DNA from: Phoronis australis
Taxonomy: Eukaryota > Phoronida > Phoronidae
Assembly: GCA_002633005.1 (NCBI GenBank)
Contig: NMRA01000013.1
Location: 1,427,944-1,491,943, forward strand
Reading direction: 5' to 3'
Length of the DNA: 64,000 nucleotides
A program made the translations under genes and the position numbers. How positions within the stretch are numbered: position 1 is the stretch's first letter; each line of letters starts with the position of its first letter. Positions 21,001-32,966 of this stretch are shown here, one piece after another. A model generated the notes under the pieces. It did no database searches, was not told where the DNA came from, and was given only the letters and a program-made list of their open reading frames with translations.

Positions 21001-24000
21001 GCCCAGAATTAATCCATATTATCTTGTTACTGATTCAGAACAGCTTGAGACTAATTTCATGACAGCAGATGGTTAAATGAGAGCCACCAACAATCATTTT
21101 GTAACTCTGACCTTTGTAAATTTTCAGGTGTGTACATTTGGTGCCCGCTACAAATGCCGAAGTTTAATGTTCAACCGAAAGATGGACCTACTGTCTAGCG
21201 CATTTAGGGACTGTGCTGAACGCTTCCTTCATCCACCTCCATTCAAGTACGTTTGTATGAGTTTTAGTCAGCTGGTAATGACTTGCCAGTTTGGATTTTT
21301 TTGTTTTCTGTCTTACAGCAGCGAATGCAAAATTAGTGGTCATAGAAATTCCGTTACATTTTTCTTAACCACCTTGAACGTGTTATCAAAATCTTTCCAG
21401 GACATTTGGCTTTTATGTTTGATCTTAATCTTTTAATGTTGTGCTTCAAAATTTTTGGAAGTCGTGGTTCTTCGGGGAAAGAATATTTTTGCAGGTGGTG
21501 GCATGATTGTTTATAAATGTTGAATACCGATTGATGAGAGATTATAGCTATCACGATTGCTCCTAAATTTTCAGAAAAATGTGTGTTGAGGGGAAACGGA
21601 CAGAGCCCAAAATGTCTAGTCAAACTGAGCAGTCCGACTATAGTCAGGAAGGAAGCACAGCTCAATCAAAGACACTGTTTAGTTCCAAGAATAAATCAGC
21701 CATGCGTGCCATCAAGCCAAAAGACGCAATGTCCAAATCAAACTCGTCTCCCGTTGCCAGTGCGTCATTCAATCACAGCTTTCACAACAAGCCACGCAAG
21801 AAAAACAGCAGTGGCAGTAGCAGTGGTAACCCAACAAGTGTACCTGCCAATCATGTGGTTGCTGCGGCAACAAGCCAGGCCACGGTGCCGGTGGCCATTC
21901 CTTTGCAAGGTGCCCTGCTGCAAAACAAAAACTGTCGGCGGGATTACAACCTGGTTGTGACGGGTGCTCTTGACCCAAATTCCGCACAGCTCATCAACAT
22001 CAACACCTCTGACTTTGCTAATTCTCTCAACTTTGTCCAATTGCCCATCTTTGCCACAGTCGATGGCTTGTCTGGCTCTCTCAATGCTGGTAATGGTGCC
22101 GGCAAGGTGTCATTGGCAGCAGTGCAACAGTCGACGTCGTCAACCAATCAGGTGTTCCGATCTGTAAGTAGGGGTTCTGCTTGGTGAAAATTTTAAACGC
22201 CAAAATGCAGGATTTTATACAGCCCAATTGTGAAAGATTCTTAGTTTTAGAGAAATTTGATACACGTAGCTTCAGTCATCTGATCTGATAGCAACCAGTT
22301 TATGACTGTTGCATACTAGTTACTGTGAGCATTTAAATGCAGTGACAGTCTAGAGTTACACAATGATGTCTCCTGCTCCTTTGAGCTTGGTTTTGAAGGT
22401 ATGCAAGGGAGACAACAAGAACCTGGGTACAATGCGAAAACGATTTCTTGGAGTGTGCTAATATTAGAAAAGAAAAGGTGTTATTGATGTACCAAACATT
22501 TAAAGGTGTTATGAGCGCAGCTTGATGTGTTTAAAACCACCACGTTCCTTGTTTTGACAAGTTAAGATGAGAAAATAGAAGAAATGCGACTTTTAATTTA
22601 AAGTTTCTTCGGTCCACGTTTGTGAGCGTGATGAACGAATGTACCCAGCACAAATGGGTCATGTCTACCAACGCGCGAGTTTGTTATACAAACTTAATGC
22701 CTTATCTGCACTTCTCTGGTGTCTCATGGGAAATCAGAAAGCGCCACAGCATGGTCAAATACTAAGTTGTCACATAAACGCTACGCATCAGCATTCTTAA
22801 TTATACCATTAACCACGGGAAACTGAGCAGCAATATCTAGTGACTTTTCACACTAAACAAAATGGAGGATGACTATTGCTGTGATTGGTTGTTCTGATTC
22901 TATATAGTGTGCATCGACCAATAAATGCTCATACCTCAAAATCGGCTGATTAACATATCATCGGATAGTTTTTGCGAGTATTCTTATTTGACATCTGAGT
23001 GACTGGTGGGATTGTTTTTGATATGAAATTGGTGACATTGAGCACTTTAAGCCCAATGACTTAGGGTATCCTTTGTCACATACAGGGCTTGGAATTTTCC
23101 TCTTTTAAGAGGATTTCTTCTTTGGTTTTGATTTCCTCTTGTTGGATTTCCAGTTTCCTCTTTTTTGTCTCTTTTTTATCATTATTTTGACTTTATTTAT
23201 GCAAAAACGTTTATTTCAGTTAAATTTTACAACACAAACATATTTCTATTACACTAGCCTATTTATTTGAGCAATGATACATCACCTGGAAAATTTTCCT
23301 CTTTTTTGTCATCGGTCATTTCAAGCCTTGAAACAAGGTAACACTACTGGTGACATTGGTCAGAAATAGAGCTCTTGGGTGTTATTTTTTATTTATTAAA
23401 CCGCTTCATTCTTGTTTTATCTTACCTCAAATAGAGGCTTCTTAACCCACCACTGTTCAGGANCGCTACGCCTCAGCATTCTTAATTATACCATTAACCA
23501 CGGGAAACTGAGCAGCAATATCTAGTGACTTTTCACACTAAACAAAATGGAGGATGACTAGCGATGTGATTGGTTGTTCTGATTCTATATAGTGTGCATC
23601 GACCAATAAATGCTCATACCTCAAAATCGGCTGATTAACATATCATCGGATTTTGCGAGTATTCTTATTTGACATCTGAGTGACTGGTGGGATTGTTTTT
23701 GATATGAAATTGGCGACATTGAGCACTTTAAGCCCAATGACTTAGGGTATCCTTTGTCACATACAGGGCTTGGAATTTTCCTCTTTTAAGAGGATTTCCT
23801 CTTTGGTTTTGATTTCCTCTTGTTGGATTTCCAGTTTCCTCTTTTTTGTCTCTTTTTTATCATTATTTTGACTTTATTTATGCAAAAACGTTTATTTCAG
23901 TTAAATTTTACAACACAAACATATTTCTATTACACTAGCCTATTTATTTGGGCAATGATACATCACCTGGAAAATTTTACTCTTTTTTGTCATCGGTCAT

Positions 24001-25467
24001 TTCAAGCCTTGAAACAAGGTAACACTACTGGTGACATTGGTCAGAAATAGAGCTCTTGGGTGTTATTTTTTATTTATTAAACCGCTTCATTCTTGTTTTA
24101 TCTTACCTCAAATAGAGGCTTCTTAACCCACCACTGTTCAGGAGGATAACTTTAACACATTGTTTTCCTCCTTTCGAAAGAACAAAATCAAGCTATGCCT
24201 TTTCTGTTAAACTTTACAATTTTGCATTCCAGGGCTCAGTCAGTCCCCAGGTGTCTGCAGCATCTCTTACCAACGGTATCATGTCGTCTGGCAGGAACCA
24301 CAGCTTGGGCAGTAGGACGCCGAGTCCAGCCACTGATCTCTCTAACTCTGGGCAGTTCACAATACTCGCTGGTATGTGAACAGGATAACAGTGAGAGGGC
24401 TCTGGTTGTAGGGTGCTGTGTTTTGTCTATAAATGTCCGTGAATTTGATGGCGAAGTGGCTGATGCTTCGTTTTTTTATGTTAAACATATGGGCAAAGAA
24501 TTCTCTGACATCTCCACTGTTAGTGCTCAGTAACATGCCGAACTGCCGTAACATTTGTTTTGGAAAGTATCGTCTCGTGGTCAAGGTGGAGGCGTAAAGC
24601 GTACGCACAAAAAAATTGGTTAGATTAAGTTGCAATGCATTCCAGCATGCGTTGACTGAGACAAATACACGCCGAGCTGTGATAAGTTGGCCCATAAGTT
24701 TGTGTCTCTTTTAAGTCATTTAACCCATATCCGTTCGATGTTTTCTAAGCTGATCTTCTCTAATTGTTCATGTTCTGTTGTCTTGATGTTGATAATGTGT
24801 AAACATACCTACCACAGTTTTTCTTTGAGAGCCTCATTGGCATTAAGTATTTAGCATGATTGTTATCATGACAACACCATTGCTCTACCATTGTAACGGG
24901 TCATGTGATTGTGAAATGTCACTGTTGTCATCAAAGCATGTTTTTAGAAAATGAGGGTCTGTTGCTGTTTTATGGATAGTCGTAAATACAGTATGTGTTA
25001 CAGGGTCAATCTACATATGCATGATGGCATGCAAAGAAGTGTTTCCAGAGAGCTCCTAATTTTGAGTCACAATAATCCTGCGTTGGGGTATAATGGTAGT
25101 ATTGCTATACTCATCTATGAAATCTTCATTTTCAGGTAAGCCCAAGCCAACACAGTCGGTTGGCAAGGCCCAGTTTCCAGCCACCCTCCTGAATACCGGT
25201 CGATTGCTGACTGCCTCCGGTTATCCACAGGTGGGACCTCTAATGCAACAGATTCAGATTCAGGGCAGCTCGATCAAGGTAGACGGCAGTGGCGCTCCTG
25301 TTGGCAGTGTTGTCGGCACGGCCACTGGAGTGCGCCAACTCCCCAGATCCATTCCAATGGTGAAGCAGGAAGGCTCCAAAGAGATGTCGGCGCGAGCATT
25401 TTTCTCTTCAAACGATGATGCTTTAAAACAGCAGCAGGAATCATCAGCAACTAACGCAGTTTCATAA
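14985..25467 (+). CDS. ATXN7: Ataxin-7 (SAGA deubiquitinase-module anchor), complete
   Basis: Ataxin-7 links the H2B deubiquitinase module to SAGA; the yeast relative is Sgf73. Eleven coding exons join with consistent phases into 2,451 nt, about 816 residues (human is about 890). In order: an N-terminal GQSW-type block (LFEGQSWTAWEDKVKLSQ); a zinc finger at about 52-90 (ICPSRDECYLVICEKC, then QALKCHIEQRH); a Ser/Pro/Lys-rich linker; the SCA7 domain at about 268-330 (DIHCGVKVSDTGEQCTRSLT, then KRRAVCGRSKPFDQLLNEHR); a third conserved block at about 425-463 (CTFGARYKCRSLMFNRKMD); and a long Ser/Thr/Gln-rich tail. There is no polyglutamine tract. Adjacency to THOC7 favours ATXN7 over its vertebrate paralogues. 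Confidence 0.93.
15249..15317 (+). CDS. ATXN7: ATXN7 exon 2
   Basis: 69 nt, acceptor TTGTTTCAG, donor GTATTA. Encodes GEDVPDGPEKEKKESNIMKL then RQN. A charged linker, little conserved, but the phase fits both neighbours. Confidence 0.8.
16157..16261 (+). CDS. ATXN7: ATXN7 exon 3 (zinc finger)
   Basis: 105 nt, acceptor TCCTTTCAG, donor GTAGGT. Encodes DKSLFGICPSRDECYLVICE and KCGQIIKPQALKCHI, matching [30 protein letters not shown] of the family. Confidence 0.93.
16887..17435 (+). CDS. ATXN7: ATXN7 exon 4 (end of zinc finger, Ser/Pro/Lys linker)
   Basis: 549 nt, acceptor TTTTTCAG, donor GTGTGC. It opens EQRHSGSLDSSKK (last zinc-finger His, as in YERRHSSS), then a low-complexity linker with PSPK repeats (RKAPSPKP, RVPSPKTPP, RVPSPKMPSGG), possible proline-directed phosphorylation sites. 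It ends KQIPCK. Confidence 0.9.
17436..18944. other. ATXN7 intron 4
   Basis: 1.5 kb of AT-rich intron. Nothing recognisable beyond short homopolymer runs. Confidence 0.6.
18945..19027 (+). CDS. ATXN7: ATXN7 exon 5 (SCA7 domain, first part)
   Basis: 83 nt, acceptor TGTTTCAG, donor GTAGGT. Encodes DREFSPDIHCGVKVSDTGEQ then CTRSLTCK. The Cys/His zinc-binding pattern of SCA7 is intact (HC, QC, TC, then RH in the next exon). Confidence 0.93.
19301..19584 (+). CDS. ATXN7: ATXN7 exon 6 (SCA7 domain, second part)
   Basis: 284 nt, acceptor TTGCTTGCAG, donor GTACTG. Begins RHLLSKRRAVCGRSKPFDQL, then LNEHREKKEFQKQLKLQQ, a basic helical segment, and a Ser/Thr/Val-rich stretch ending HSPYY. Confidence 0.93.
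20601..20700 (+). CDS. ATXN7: ATXN7 exon 7
   Basis: 100 nt, acceptor GGGCTAACAG, donor GTGAGT. The frame set by exon 6 reads SRELPNQSPTAHQSDTWSRV then DEPFIPDFTPAPAA, a proline-rich linker. The other two frames meet stops or break phase. Confidence 0.82.
21128..21246 (+). CDS. ATXN7: ATXN7 exon 8 (conserved block 3)
   Basis: 119 nt, acceptor AATTTTCAG, donor GTACGT. Encodes VCTFGARYKCRSLMFNRKMD then LLSSAFRDCAERFLHPPPF, matching the CRFGSR-GRGCFAFDRRWDRFR block that follows SCA7 in ataxin-7. Confidence 0.9.
21575..22163 (+). CDS. ATXN7: ATXN7 exon 9
   Basis: 589 nt, the longest exon, acceptor AATTTTCAG, donor GTAAGT. It starts KKMCVEGKRTEPK and runs through Ser/Asn-rich low complexity (KNSSGSSSGNP), then a more ordered LININTSDFANSLNFVQLP segment. 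No named domain. Confidence 0.88.
22385..22480. mobile_element. Truncated SINE tail in ATXN7 intron 9
   Basis: The stretch gcaagggagacaacaagaac...gcgaaaacgatttcttgg...gtgctaatattag resembles the tail of the tRNA-derived SINE at 43412-43612 (gcaagtgagttaatgagaac...gcgaaagtgatttctgg...gtgctcata). The tRNA-like head is missing. Confidence 0.6.
22779..23462. repeat. Join duplication, copy 1 (ATXN7 intron 9)
   Basis: 684 bp that recur at 23464-24143 directly after the N at 23463, with a handful of substitutions and one 4-bp indel. It also holds one member of the CCTCTTTTAAGAGG repeat family. Probably two unmerged haplotypes and not a true tandem duplication. Confidence 0.85.
23464..24143. repeat. 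Join duplication, copy 2 (ATXN7 intron 9)
   Basis: 680 bp, colinear with 22779-23462 to the last base of that copy (…ccactgttcagga). Unique sequence resumes at 24144 and leads to exon 10. Confidence 0.85.
24233..24371 (+). CDS. ATXN7: ATXN7 exon 10
   Basis: 139 nt, acceptor GCATTCCAG, donor GTATGT. Encodes GSVSPQVSAASLTNGIMSSG, RNHSLGSRTPSPATDL and SNSGQFTILA, a Ser-rich segment. Phase fits both neighbours. Confidence 0.85.
25136..25467 (+). CDS. ATXN7: ATXN7 exon 11 (stop)
   Basis: 332 nt to TAA. The acceptor reads TTTTCAG followed directly by GTAAG, so the first bases look like a donor; phase shows they are coding. Encodes GKPKPTQSVGKAQFPATLLN ... IPMVKQEGSKEM ... QQQESSATNAVS. Confidence 0.88.
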
Positions 25468-25961
25468 CGCATACTGCTGAAGTGTAGACACTCAAAAAGT
25501 TAAGTGCAATTATTTTGTGAGTAAAGCAGCATGCCTCGCGGTCGCTGCCTTTCAGTTTCGCTGCTCTCTTTATGTGATCTGATACTGAATTCGATCTGCG
25601 AGTGACTACTTATAGTGTTGGACCAAGTCATACCGTGTCTCTTAAGCTGGTTACCAGCGCTATCCAAATTCCCTTTGCCGTATTTGAGATTGTTTATTTA
25701 AGTAATTTGTTAGGAGTACAGCGTGCTCAGTATCTCCATTTACAAGTATCCAAATTATTTGTGGAAACGAACACCATAGGTTTTTACAGTACTAGAGTGT
25801 ACAGCTGCATTGTCAGATTACCCAAGAGCCATGATGCAAACAGTTCAATGGCTCGTCATCCACTAGTTTTGTCTGTGATATTCAATACCCCCATTCATGA
25901 GCAGTGGCTTGTGTTTACTAGGTTAATTATGCAAGTTGTTGGAGCTAATGAGTAGCTCCAC

Positions 25962-26792
25962 TACAAGACAAAAGTAATCGGGCAAAATACCATTTTTCGG
26001 TCACGATGGCTATTTGTGTTAACTGCAAAAATGACTGATAATAGTATTTGGTGGCAAAATTCTAATTATATAATGCCTTAGCCACCTTAAGAACTTTCCT
26101 GTTAACTTCGCTTCATTCTCGGTCATGAAGGAAGACTATTTTGACCATGAATTTGGCTCCCGCCTTGCCGCCATGATGGGGAATTATGGGTCATTTTTCT
26201 CTAAGGGCTGTTCCAGCAAAATCTGTGTGGGAGGGGGGAAGGCAACCGAAATAAAAATTTATGGGTGGTTGCGTTTGACTTAAATTCAAAATGGCTGGTG
26301 GTCGTACTTTAAAAAAATTAAAATTTTCAGGTCATTGTTGTTTCACTGGGCCATAAATGTTTGATGGTGGGTAATTTTAGTAAATTTTGTAAACAATCTG
26401 CACAGAATCAAAAACTGAAACAAAAATGCAACTTGCAAAGAGCTCCAACTTTTTCACTCCCTCCGATCTCCTCATCGGCATGCCCATAACACCATTTAAC
26501 CACAGGTGCTCGAATTTCTCGATGGCTAATAACCATATATATGAAACATATTGTTTTCTTAGTAATGAATGTCGTTAGTGGTGATGGAGGAACAGATAAA
26601 CTCAAGCGCCTGTGCAGTCAACCACAAGAACAAAAATAATTACGGGTGGTTGCATTTCAAACTTATAAAAAATTACGGGTGGTAGGCTGAAGAAATAAAT
26701 GAAAAATATGGGTGGTGGGTGCGAAAAAAAGGTGCCTTCCCCACCTCCCATACAGATTTTACTGGAACAGTCCCAAGTACTTTTGGCTTGTA
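25962..26792. mobile_element. Tc1-like short element interrupted by a second element
   Basis: Left end TACAAGACAAAAGTAATCGG, right end tacttttggcttgTA, inverted and starting/ending with TA as in Tc1/mariner. Internal sequence (cattctcggtcatgaaggaagactattttgaccatgaattt) is shared with copies at 27724, 38050 and 47290. An unrelated 570-bp inverted-repeat element (26205-26774) sits inside, so this element is older. Confidence 0.75.
26205..26774. mobile_element. 570-bp inverted-repeat element nested in the Tc1-like copy
   Basis: Terminal repeats of about 44 bp: gggctgttccagcaaaatct... at the left and ...agattttactggaacagtccc at the right. The subterminal parts hold several aattacgggtggt/tatgggtggt motifs. 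A partial copy of the right end lies at 58536-58681. Confidence 0.8.
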
Positions 26793-27723
26793 CCATTAAA
26801 AGGGTAACAGACTCAATCAAAACTTGAAATCAGCTGAGCTTTTTAGGGGGTGGGGGTTGTTAAGTGGCGTAAACCTTTTTAGACACTTTGTAGCTGTGTC
26901 ATATGCATGTAAATTTATTGGAAATGTGTTCCACCTGCTGTCAAACTTGTCATAATATCCGAACATGTATTGTTGAAATGCCTTAAGGGTTTAGCAAAAG
27001 TGTCAGTTGTGACATAGGGCTTTATCTTAAGTGTACTTAAAATTCTTTATTGTCTCAAATTTATCATGCCGCGTTATTTGACTGAAATTAGTTCAGGTTG
27101 TCGGCTGCCATTGAATTAGCAAGAGTTTTTATTGAACAGGAATTTTGTTAAAGCTGGATTTGTGTATAGAATGACTGTTTATCTACCTTTAACAATGGTG
27201 CTGTCTAACTGTAGTCGTTGTTCGCAAACAATATGAACCGTCGTAAAAGTAATCTACATGTATAATATTGAGAGAGCACTCACTCTAGTAGTTAGAAGTT
27301 AGTGAATGAGTGAAATCATATTTACCGTGGTTCAGATGACGAAACATCTTTAAAAAATTCAAATTTCTGAGAAAGGCTGTCGCATCGTGCAAGATAAGTT
27401 TTCCTGTAAAATGTTATGATGAACAAATAACTGTTTGTGTAGTACAGGCTATAAATGATTAAGACAAAATGATCTGGGATTTCGAATAATGATATAGGGC
27501 ATGTCATGGCTGTAGTGGTCATCTGGTTGATTTTGACAATTTTTTTGAGAAATTGGTGAGACATTAACGTAAAATAAGGCAGAAATTTTACTGTGAAACT
27601 TGGCTTGTATTGCTGTGTTGAGTTCTAGCCAATCATTTCAGTAGAATCAGCTGTCATTACTGGGCAACAGCTGTTTGTCTTACAACTTTTGGTGTGGACC
27701 CTAGTCCTTGCTGTTTATGCAAT

Positions 27724-27946
27724 ATATGGCAAAAGTAATCGGACAAAAAACTGTTTCGCTGTCAGGATGGCTAATTACTGTTGCGGGGAAATTCTAATTA
27801 CGGAATGGCTCACCTACCTTTATTTTACTGTTAATTCTCCTTTATTTTTGGGTCACAAGAAAAAGCTATTTTGACGATGAATTTGGCTTCTGCCAGTCAT
27901 GATACGGAATTGCAGGACATTTTGTCTCAATACTTTTGGCTTGTCC
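27724..27946. mobile_element. Tc1-like short element, copy 2
   Basis: Ends ggcaaaagtaatcggacaaa and caatacttttggcttgtcc. The internal sequence follows the 25962 copy (attctaattacggaatggct, gacgatgaatttggcttctg). Confidence 0.7.
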
Positions 27947-29423
27947 GTAGTGCTTATGGTTATTTTCATCGGGGTTAAAGGTCACACGATACGACATGGG
28001 AGTTAATTCACTTGGTGTCCAAGTTACAGAGACAGAATCTCAACAGCATTCCAGCAGTGGCAGAGAATAGTTTGTGTGACTGAACTATTGCGCTGTTGCC
28101 GACTGTAGGACATTGTAATGTTAGCGGCGATTGTGATCTCTTTTAAATTTGTCGAAGAAGAACCGGGAATGGCTATGGTGGTGGCAGTGAGCTGGAATTT
28201 GAGTATGCGAATTCTGAGAAAAAATGTCGGGTAATTTAATCTTCCTCATGTCAGTCCTAAGTATCCTTGCTGGTATGGCAATATTCACTCTCTACTCGGA
28301 AATTCTAAGCAGTCGAGTTTCCTGGTTTTTAGATTTATATTCTGACACTATGACAGAAATTGTGGACTAGTGCGCATGTGTACATTAACAACTCTGGAAT
28401 TCTGAAGTGGTAAAGATTTTGTAGCGTTTGATTTGTAAATTCCAGGTAAGGAAATAATAGCAGTTGGATGACTGCCAGATTTTGCTCACTCTTTAATTGT
28501 CCGCGTGTTTCGTTTGCTCATTTCCTGTTTTGAAATGCAATAAGTTGGCATGGCAGCGGTCTGTGCTTTGTCTATTGTCCTGGTCTGAAAGTTACGCATG
28601 TAAAACCATAGATTGTAGTGTAGTAAGATGCACAGCTTCGTAAAGTCTCTTGTACTGGTATTTTTTCTTCCAGTTAGATTTTTTCATGCGCATGTGCCGG
28701 GTTGCAGCTACTATCGGAAAATGTTCGGAGAAGTCGTGGACATTCATTGGTAAAGAAGTTGAAAGGTATAAAAATGATAAATTTTGGCTATTTGCCTTCG
28801 TCCAAAAGTTATGGTACTGCGATTTATGCATGTTTTCTACAGGTATCTTGTAGAACGAGTTCATATCGCTACGTCACCTGTTTTGTGAATACGGAGCTGT
28901 GAATCTTACCACTATAGTCTATAGTAAAAGTAAACTCAGTGACTAGTTACGTTCAGATGAGACTTAAAGTGTGAAAGGATGCATTTCTGTTGAGTGCAAA
29001 ACATGACAATTGTAAGTAGAGAAATGTGCACTGAAAATTTCTAGGAGTAATCTAAAATGGGGTGGTGTCTGCTGTAGGAATGTTTCCTCGGTCAAAAACC
29101 AGTGACTTCAAAGTCATTTTGAAGAATCTGTGAAACGATGTCAATTAGTCGGAAAAGACTTAATTAAGGATTTTGTCTAATCTGCGGTATGTCATCAATT
29201 GCAGTGTACTCCACTTTATAAAGTACTTGTGTTTATATTCGGAAAACATTCCTTTTAAAAAGAGTAGAAGTGATGTGCAGGTTTTCATATGATGGCATCA
29301 GAATGCATGTTTAAAATCTTGACAAGGTATCTAACTCTGAAGCTGTGTGGATTGAAAACAAAACTGCTAAATTTTGGTCCTAACTTAATTGAAATTGCAT
29401 TGTATAACTTTAGCTAAAGTGCT

Positions 29424-29509
29424 CCCCAAAAGTAATCAGACAAGAAATGACCCAGAGTTCGTTGTCATGACGACCAACCCCATTTTGTCTGATTACTTTT
29501 GTCTTGTTC
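29424..29509. mobile_element. Tc1-like short element, copy 3 (86 bp, mostly ends)
   Basis: ccaaaagtaatcagacaag and ttgtctgattacttttgtctt form a clear inverted pair around about 40 bp. An extreme internal deletion of the same family. Confidence 0.75.
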
Positions 29510-32479
29510 CGTATCAACATTAAGCAAATGCCTTCTAAGTCACTTGTTTTGGACTGTTTAGTGTGCAATAGGGGTGATGTTGAGTGAGGACAATTTGTCG
29601 TGTCGTTTAGTCCTTTCTGGTGCTAAGTTGCATGCGAGCTTGTTTAAATGTCAAATGAATTTTTCGAGATCAGTCTTCTGTAATTCGGAACTAATTATTT
29701 TAATTATTATCGTCTCCTCAGGTGTGTCCATCTGTTCTTTGGGTAGTTTAATCACTTGTCAACGAGCCTTGATCATTCATTCTGTATATGTCCGTGCAAC
29801 CTGCCGTAAAATATAGGTAAACAGAAGTAATGACTCCCGATTCAGAAAGGAACTATTCGGTTTATACCCATGGTCGGTTTCATGAAAAGTGACTTGACGA
29901 CGAGTTGGCAAATTCCTACTTATGTGCCACAGAACTATAATTTAAGTCCACTTGAGCTGATTGCAAAAGAGGATTCACCAAAATTGCTTGCTAAACAATT
30001 TCTGCAAGTTATTGCTTATCTGCAGAGTCACTCAAAACTGACTTCAAGTTGGTAGCACTATCAAGGCTGTTCACCCAGTATAGATAGCACGCATTCAGAA
30101 AGTCATGTGGAACCCAGACCAGTAGACATAGACCCTGATGCTGTAGAACTGCTTTCCACTTTAACTATGGAGATTTTAATAACAATATTTATTCGTCAGC
30201 ACCACCTAGTGAGCATCAGGTCTCCCATTACGTGGTAAAAAGGTTATTAAATAGTAGCGAAATTGGAGCGCAAGACAAAATTTCTTTGTCTGACTTCACT
30301 TTTCATGGATGATCCCCACTGAGCATTTCTGAGAATGTTAAAAACTAACTCAGTTACACATCAATTGAATGTTACTGGGTGATAAATCACAAGTTCTAAT
30401 CAGGAAACGATGTGCAACTTTAAAATTCATCAGATTTCTAGGTTGTTTTTTTCAGGAAGTCTGAAATGTTCAGTGTGGCTCAGTTGACTAATTTCTGAAT
30501 TGGAATTTGTCATTACTTAGCTGGAGTAACAGAGGCTGTATTCCAAGAACATTTCAAAGAAGTGGTTGAATTTAATGTACAGTTTTGAATTAAGGTACTT
30601 TACTAGTCTGAATTATGATTGGTGTACACATGCTGTGTAAACAGTTTGGTGGGAAGGAAAATGCAACCTTTAAATAAATCCCAAAGAATGCAGAGGCTGG
30701 TTTGCAACCTCGCAAGTGGACAATTTGTAAATTATTATGTGAACCGAGGTAATAAATGTTTCACAATATATATTGTTAAGAATTAATGATAATTGTGACA
30801 ATTTTGGCTTGGTTCAGCCAATTGTGTCTTTCCAAGCCCAACTATTGTAGCGTATATATTTTGTATTTTTGCACACTTAAACTGTAACTGTTGACTTGTA
30901 TAATTTATGTCACTAAGTCAAAATAAACGTACCTGTTAAATTTCAGATACCGGTTTTTTACAATTTGGTTCCAAGAAGCTTGAGATTGCATCAGTGTGTT
31001 AGTTGTGGATCGATCTAAACCAACAATACTTTTTACCACAGTCTTTCCCAACATTTGACAGGCAGACTAGACTAGAAGGGCAACTTCACTGCAGACTATT
31101 CACCTGTCACATCAGGGAGGGGGTCTTTACAGTGCCCAATACGTCCAAATTGAGTTGGCAAAAAATGAAGTCCTTATGTTGTAAAAATTCAAAATTTGAT
31201 TGACAAGTGAAAACTTCACAACTATTTCAAAGAGAGACCTAGGTCTGTAATGCCGAGACCATAAAACGTTGAAAAATTAACACAACGGGTGGCTTCTAAC
31301 TTAGATTTAATTCACATTTTAATACGTCAACACATTGGGAATTGGTGCACTTCAATTCATACATTCAACACATTTTCACCAAGTAAGAGTTACAATGAGA
31401 AACGACCTCAAAATTAATGAACACTAAAACAAGGCAGGATGAATATTATTGCTTCAAAAAAAAAAAGAAAATTACCCTCTACAACAGAAACCTGAGCTTT
31501 CCACATGTTGTTTCAGCTGTGCTTAATCATCAGAATTAAAGCAGACCACAGTGCCTTTAACTCGCTTCAGCCTGGCTTATTCTGGTGAATTCCAGTCGCT
31601 CAAGATAAACTTATTTGTCCTAGTGTAAACACTTCAAACTAACACTACTTTGCCACACTGAAAAATCTCCATGATGTATTCAAGATGGTGTTGTACTATG
31701 TGGCTTTAATTAATGGAAAAACGTAACTCCGTAAAAACGATCCAGAACTGCAGGACATAAGATCAATCAATTTCCCAACAATACCATTTACACACTGTCA
31801 TAACACTTGTCTCATCCTGGAGTTAGCCAAGTACAGTAAAAGAAGGTGGATACTGTACTTTTTAGTCTTAAATTATAGATTTAACCTTATACTAGTAATG
31901 AGACTATTACCTTTAGTGATCAACATATAATTAGTGAATTATCTTTGAGAATGCTTCGCTAAATAAACAAATATGCTTTCACCTGCAAACAACAGCTGCA
32001 GTAGATGAAACTTAAATACTTTCACTACTCTATACTAATTATGTTAAACACTGTTACCATTTACATTTCTGTACAAATGGGTTTCCATTCAAACCACAGA
32101 CATTCCTACTCCTCTTACAAGTCAAATTTAACTCTCCCAAACTAAGTTAATTTACATACCTATTCTATCGGAGGTAAATTCGGACTGTCCGAACACTAGC
32201 ATTGTAGTACAATGTACAGCATTAACTTGTCATTAACCATGAGATATGAAGTATCGCTGAACCAAACAACTTAAAGTAACATTGAGTGCTGTTCAGCAGG
32301 TGGATTACCTTAGGATAATAATTCACAAAATAGCAAGTGTCAAATGTTTGGATTTAATTGTGTGACTCTTACAAAGAATTGAGCCATGAAATAGGCATGT
32401 TAACCGTGTTTCTTTTCTATAGTTATGTTACAGGCGGAATAGGCCTCACAGGGGTAATAGTCAATTACTGGGGATCTGC

Positions 32480-32530
32480 ATTTCCAGAACAGTTTTCTCC
32501 ACTGAACAACATCAAACTGGTTCTCAAACT
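32480..32530. mobile_element. Short palindromic element copy
   Basis: ccagaacagttttctccactga and aaactggttctcaaa: same stem sequences as 43186-43243. Confidence 0.6.
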
Positions 32531-32537
32531 CGTGAAC

Positions 32538-32966
32538 TCCTGTAATTATTGCCCTCATAGTTGTTATTATTTTTGGCTAAACAAAAGACTTCCTTTTTAT
32601 CTTACTTTGAAGTTAACTTGCCAATACAGTGCTCAATGTAACTTTCAACCTAGTTGTTACCACAAAAGATAACATTTGTGAAACATGTAAGCATTTATCC
32701 ACTTGAGACCATCAAAACCAACCACATGGGGGTTTCTGATAAATCGCGCGCAAACTTTGAACAATACACTCGTGAATACCATATGCAAAATTTCACAAAG
32801 CAACTGAAAACATTTACAAAATGTACAAGTCAGAGAATACTGGACGCTCAGCTAACAGCATCGACAGAGACCCGCCATTTTATGCTTCAACGACAGAACT
32901 ATCCCGATTTGTTGGCTCCGATGCCAGTATTTCTGGTGTGGGGGCTTGCACCTCTGGTATTACTTC
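32538..32966 (-). repeat. Join duplication of the KDM5 3' end, copy 1
   Basis: 429 bp that recur at 32968-33395 across the N at 32967. Its right part (about 32880-32966) repeats the last KDM5 codons (EVQAPTPEILASEPTNRDSS...) on the minus strand and then stops at the N. The real, continuous last exon is the right-hand copy. Confidence 0.85.

Noticed and set aside
21579-22187. ATXN7 exon 9 as an independent single-exon gene
   Set aside because: It has an in-frame ATG, but phase, acceptor and donor join it to exons 8 and 10 of ATXN7.
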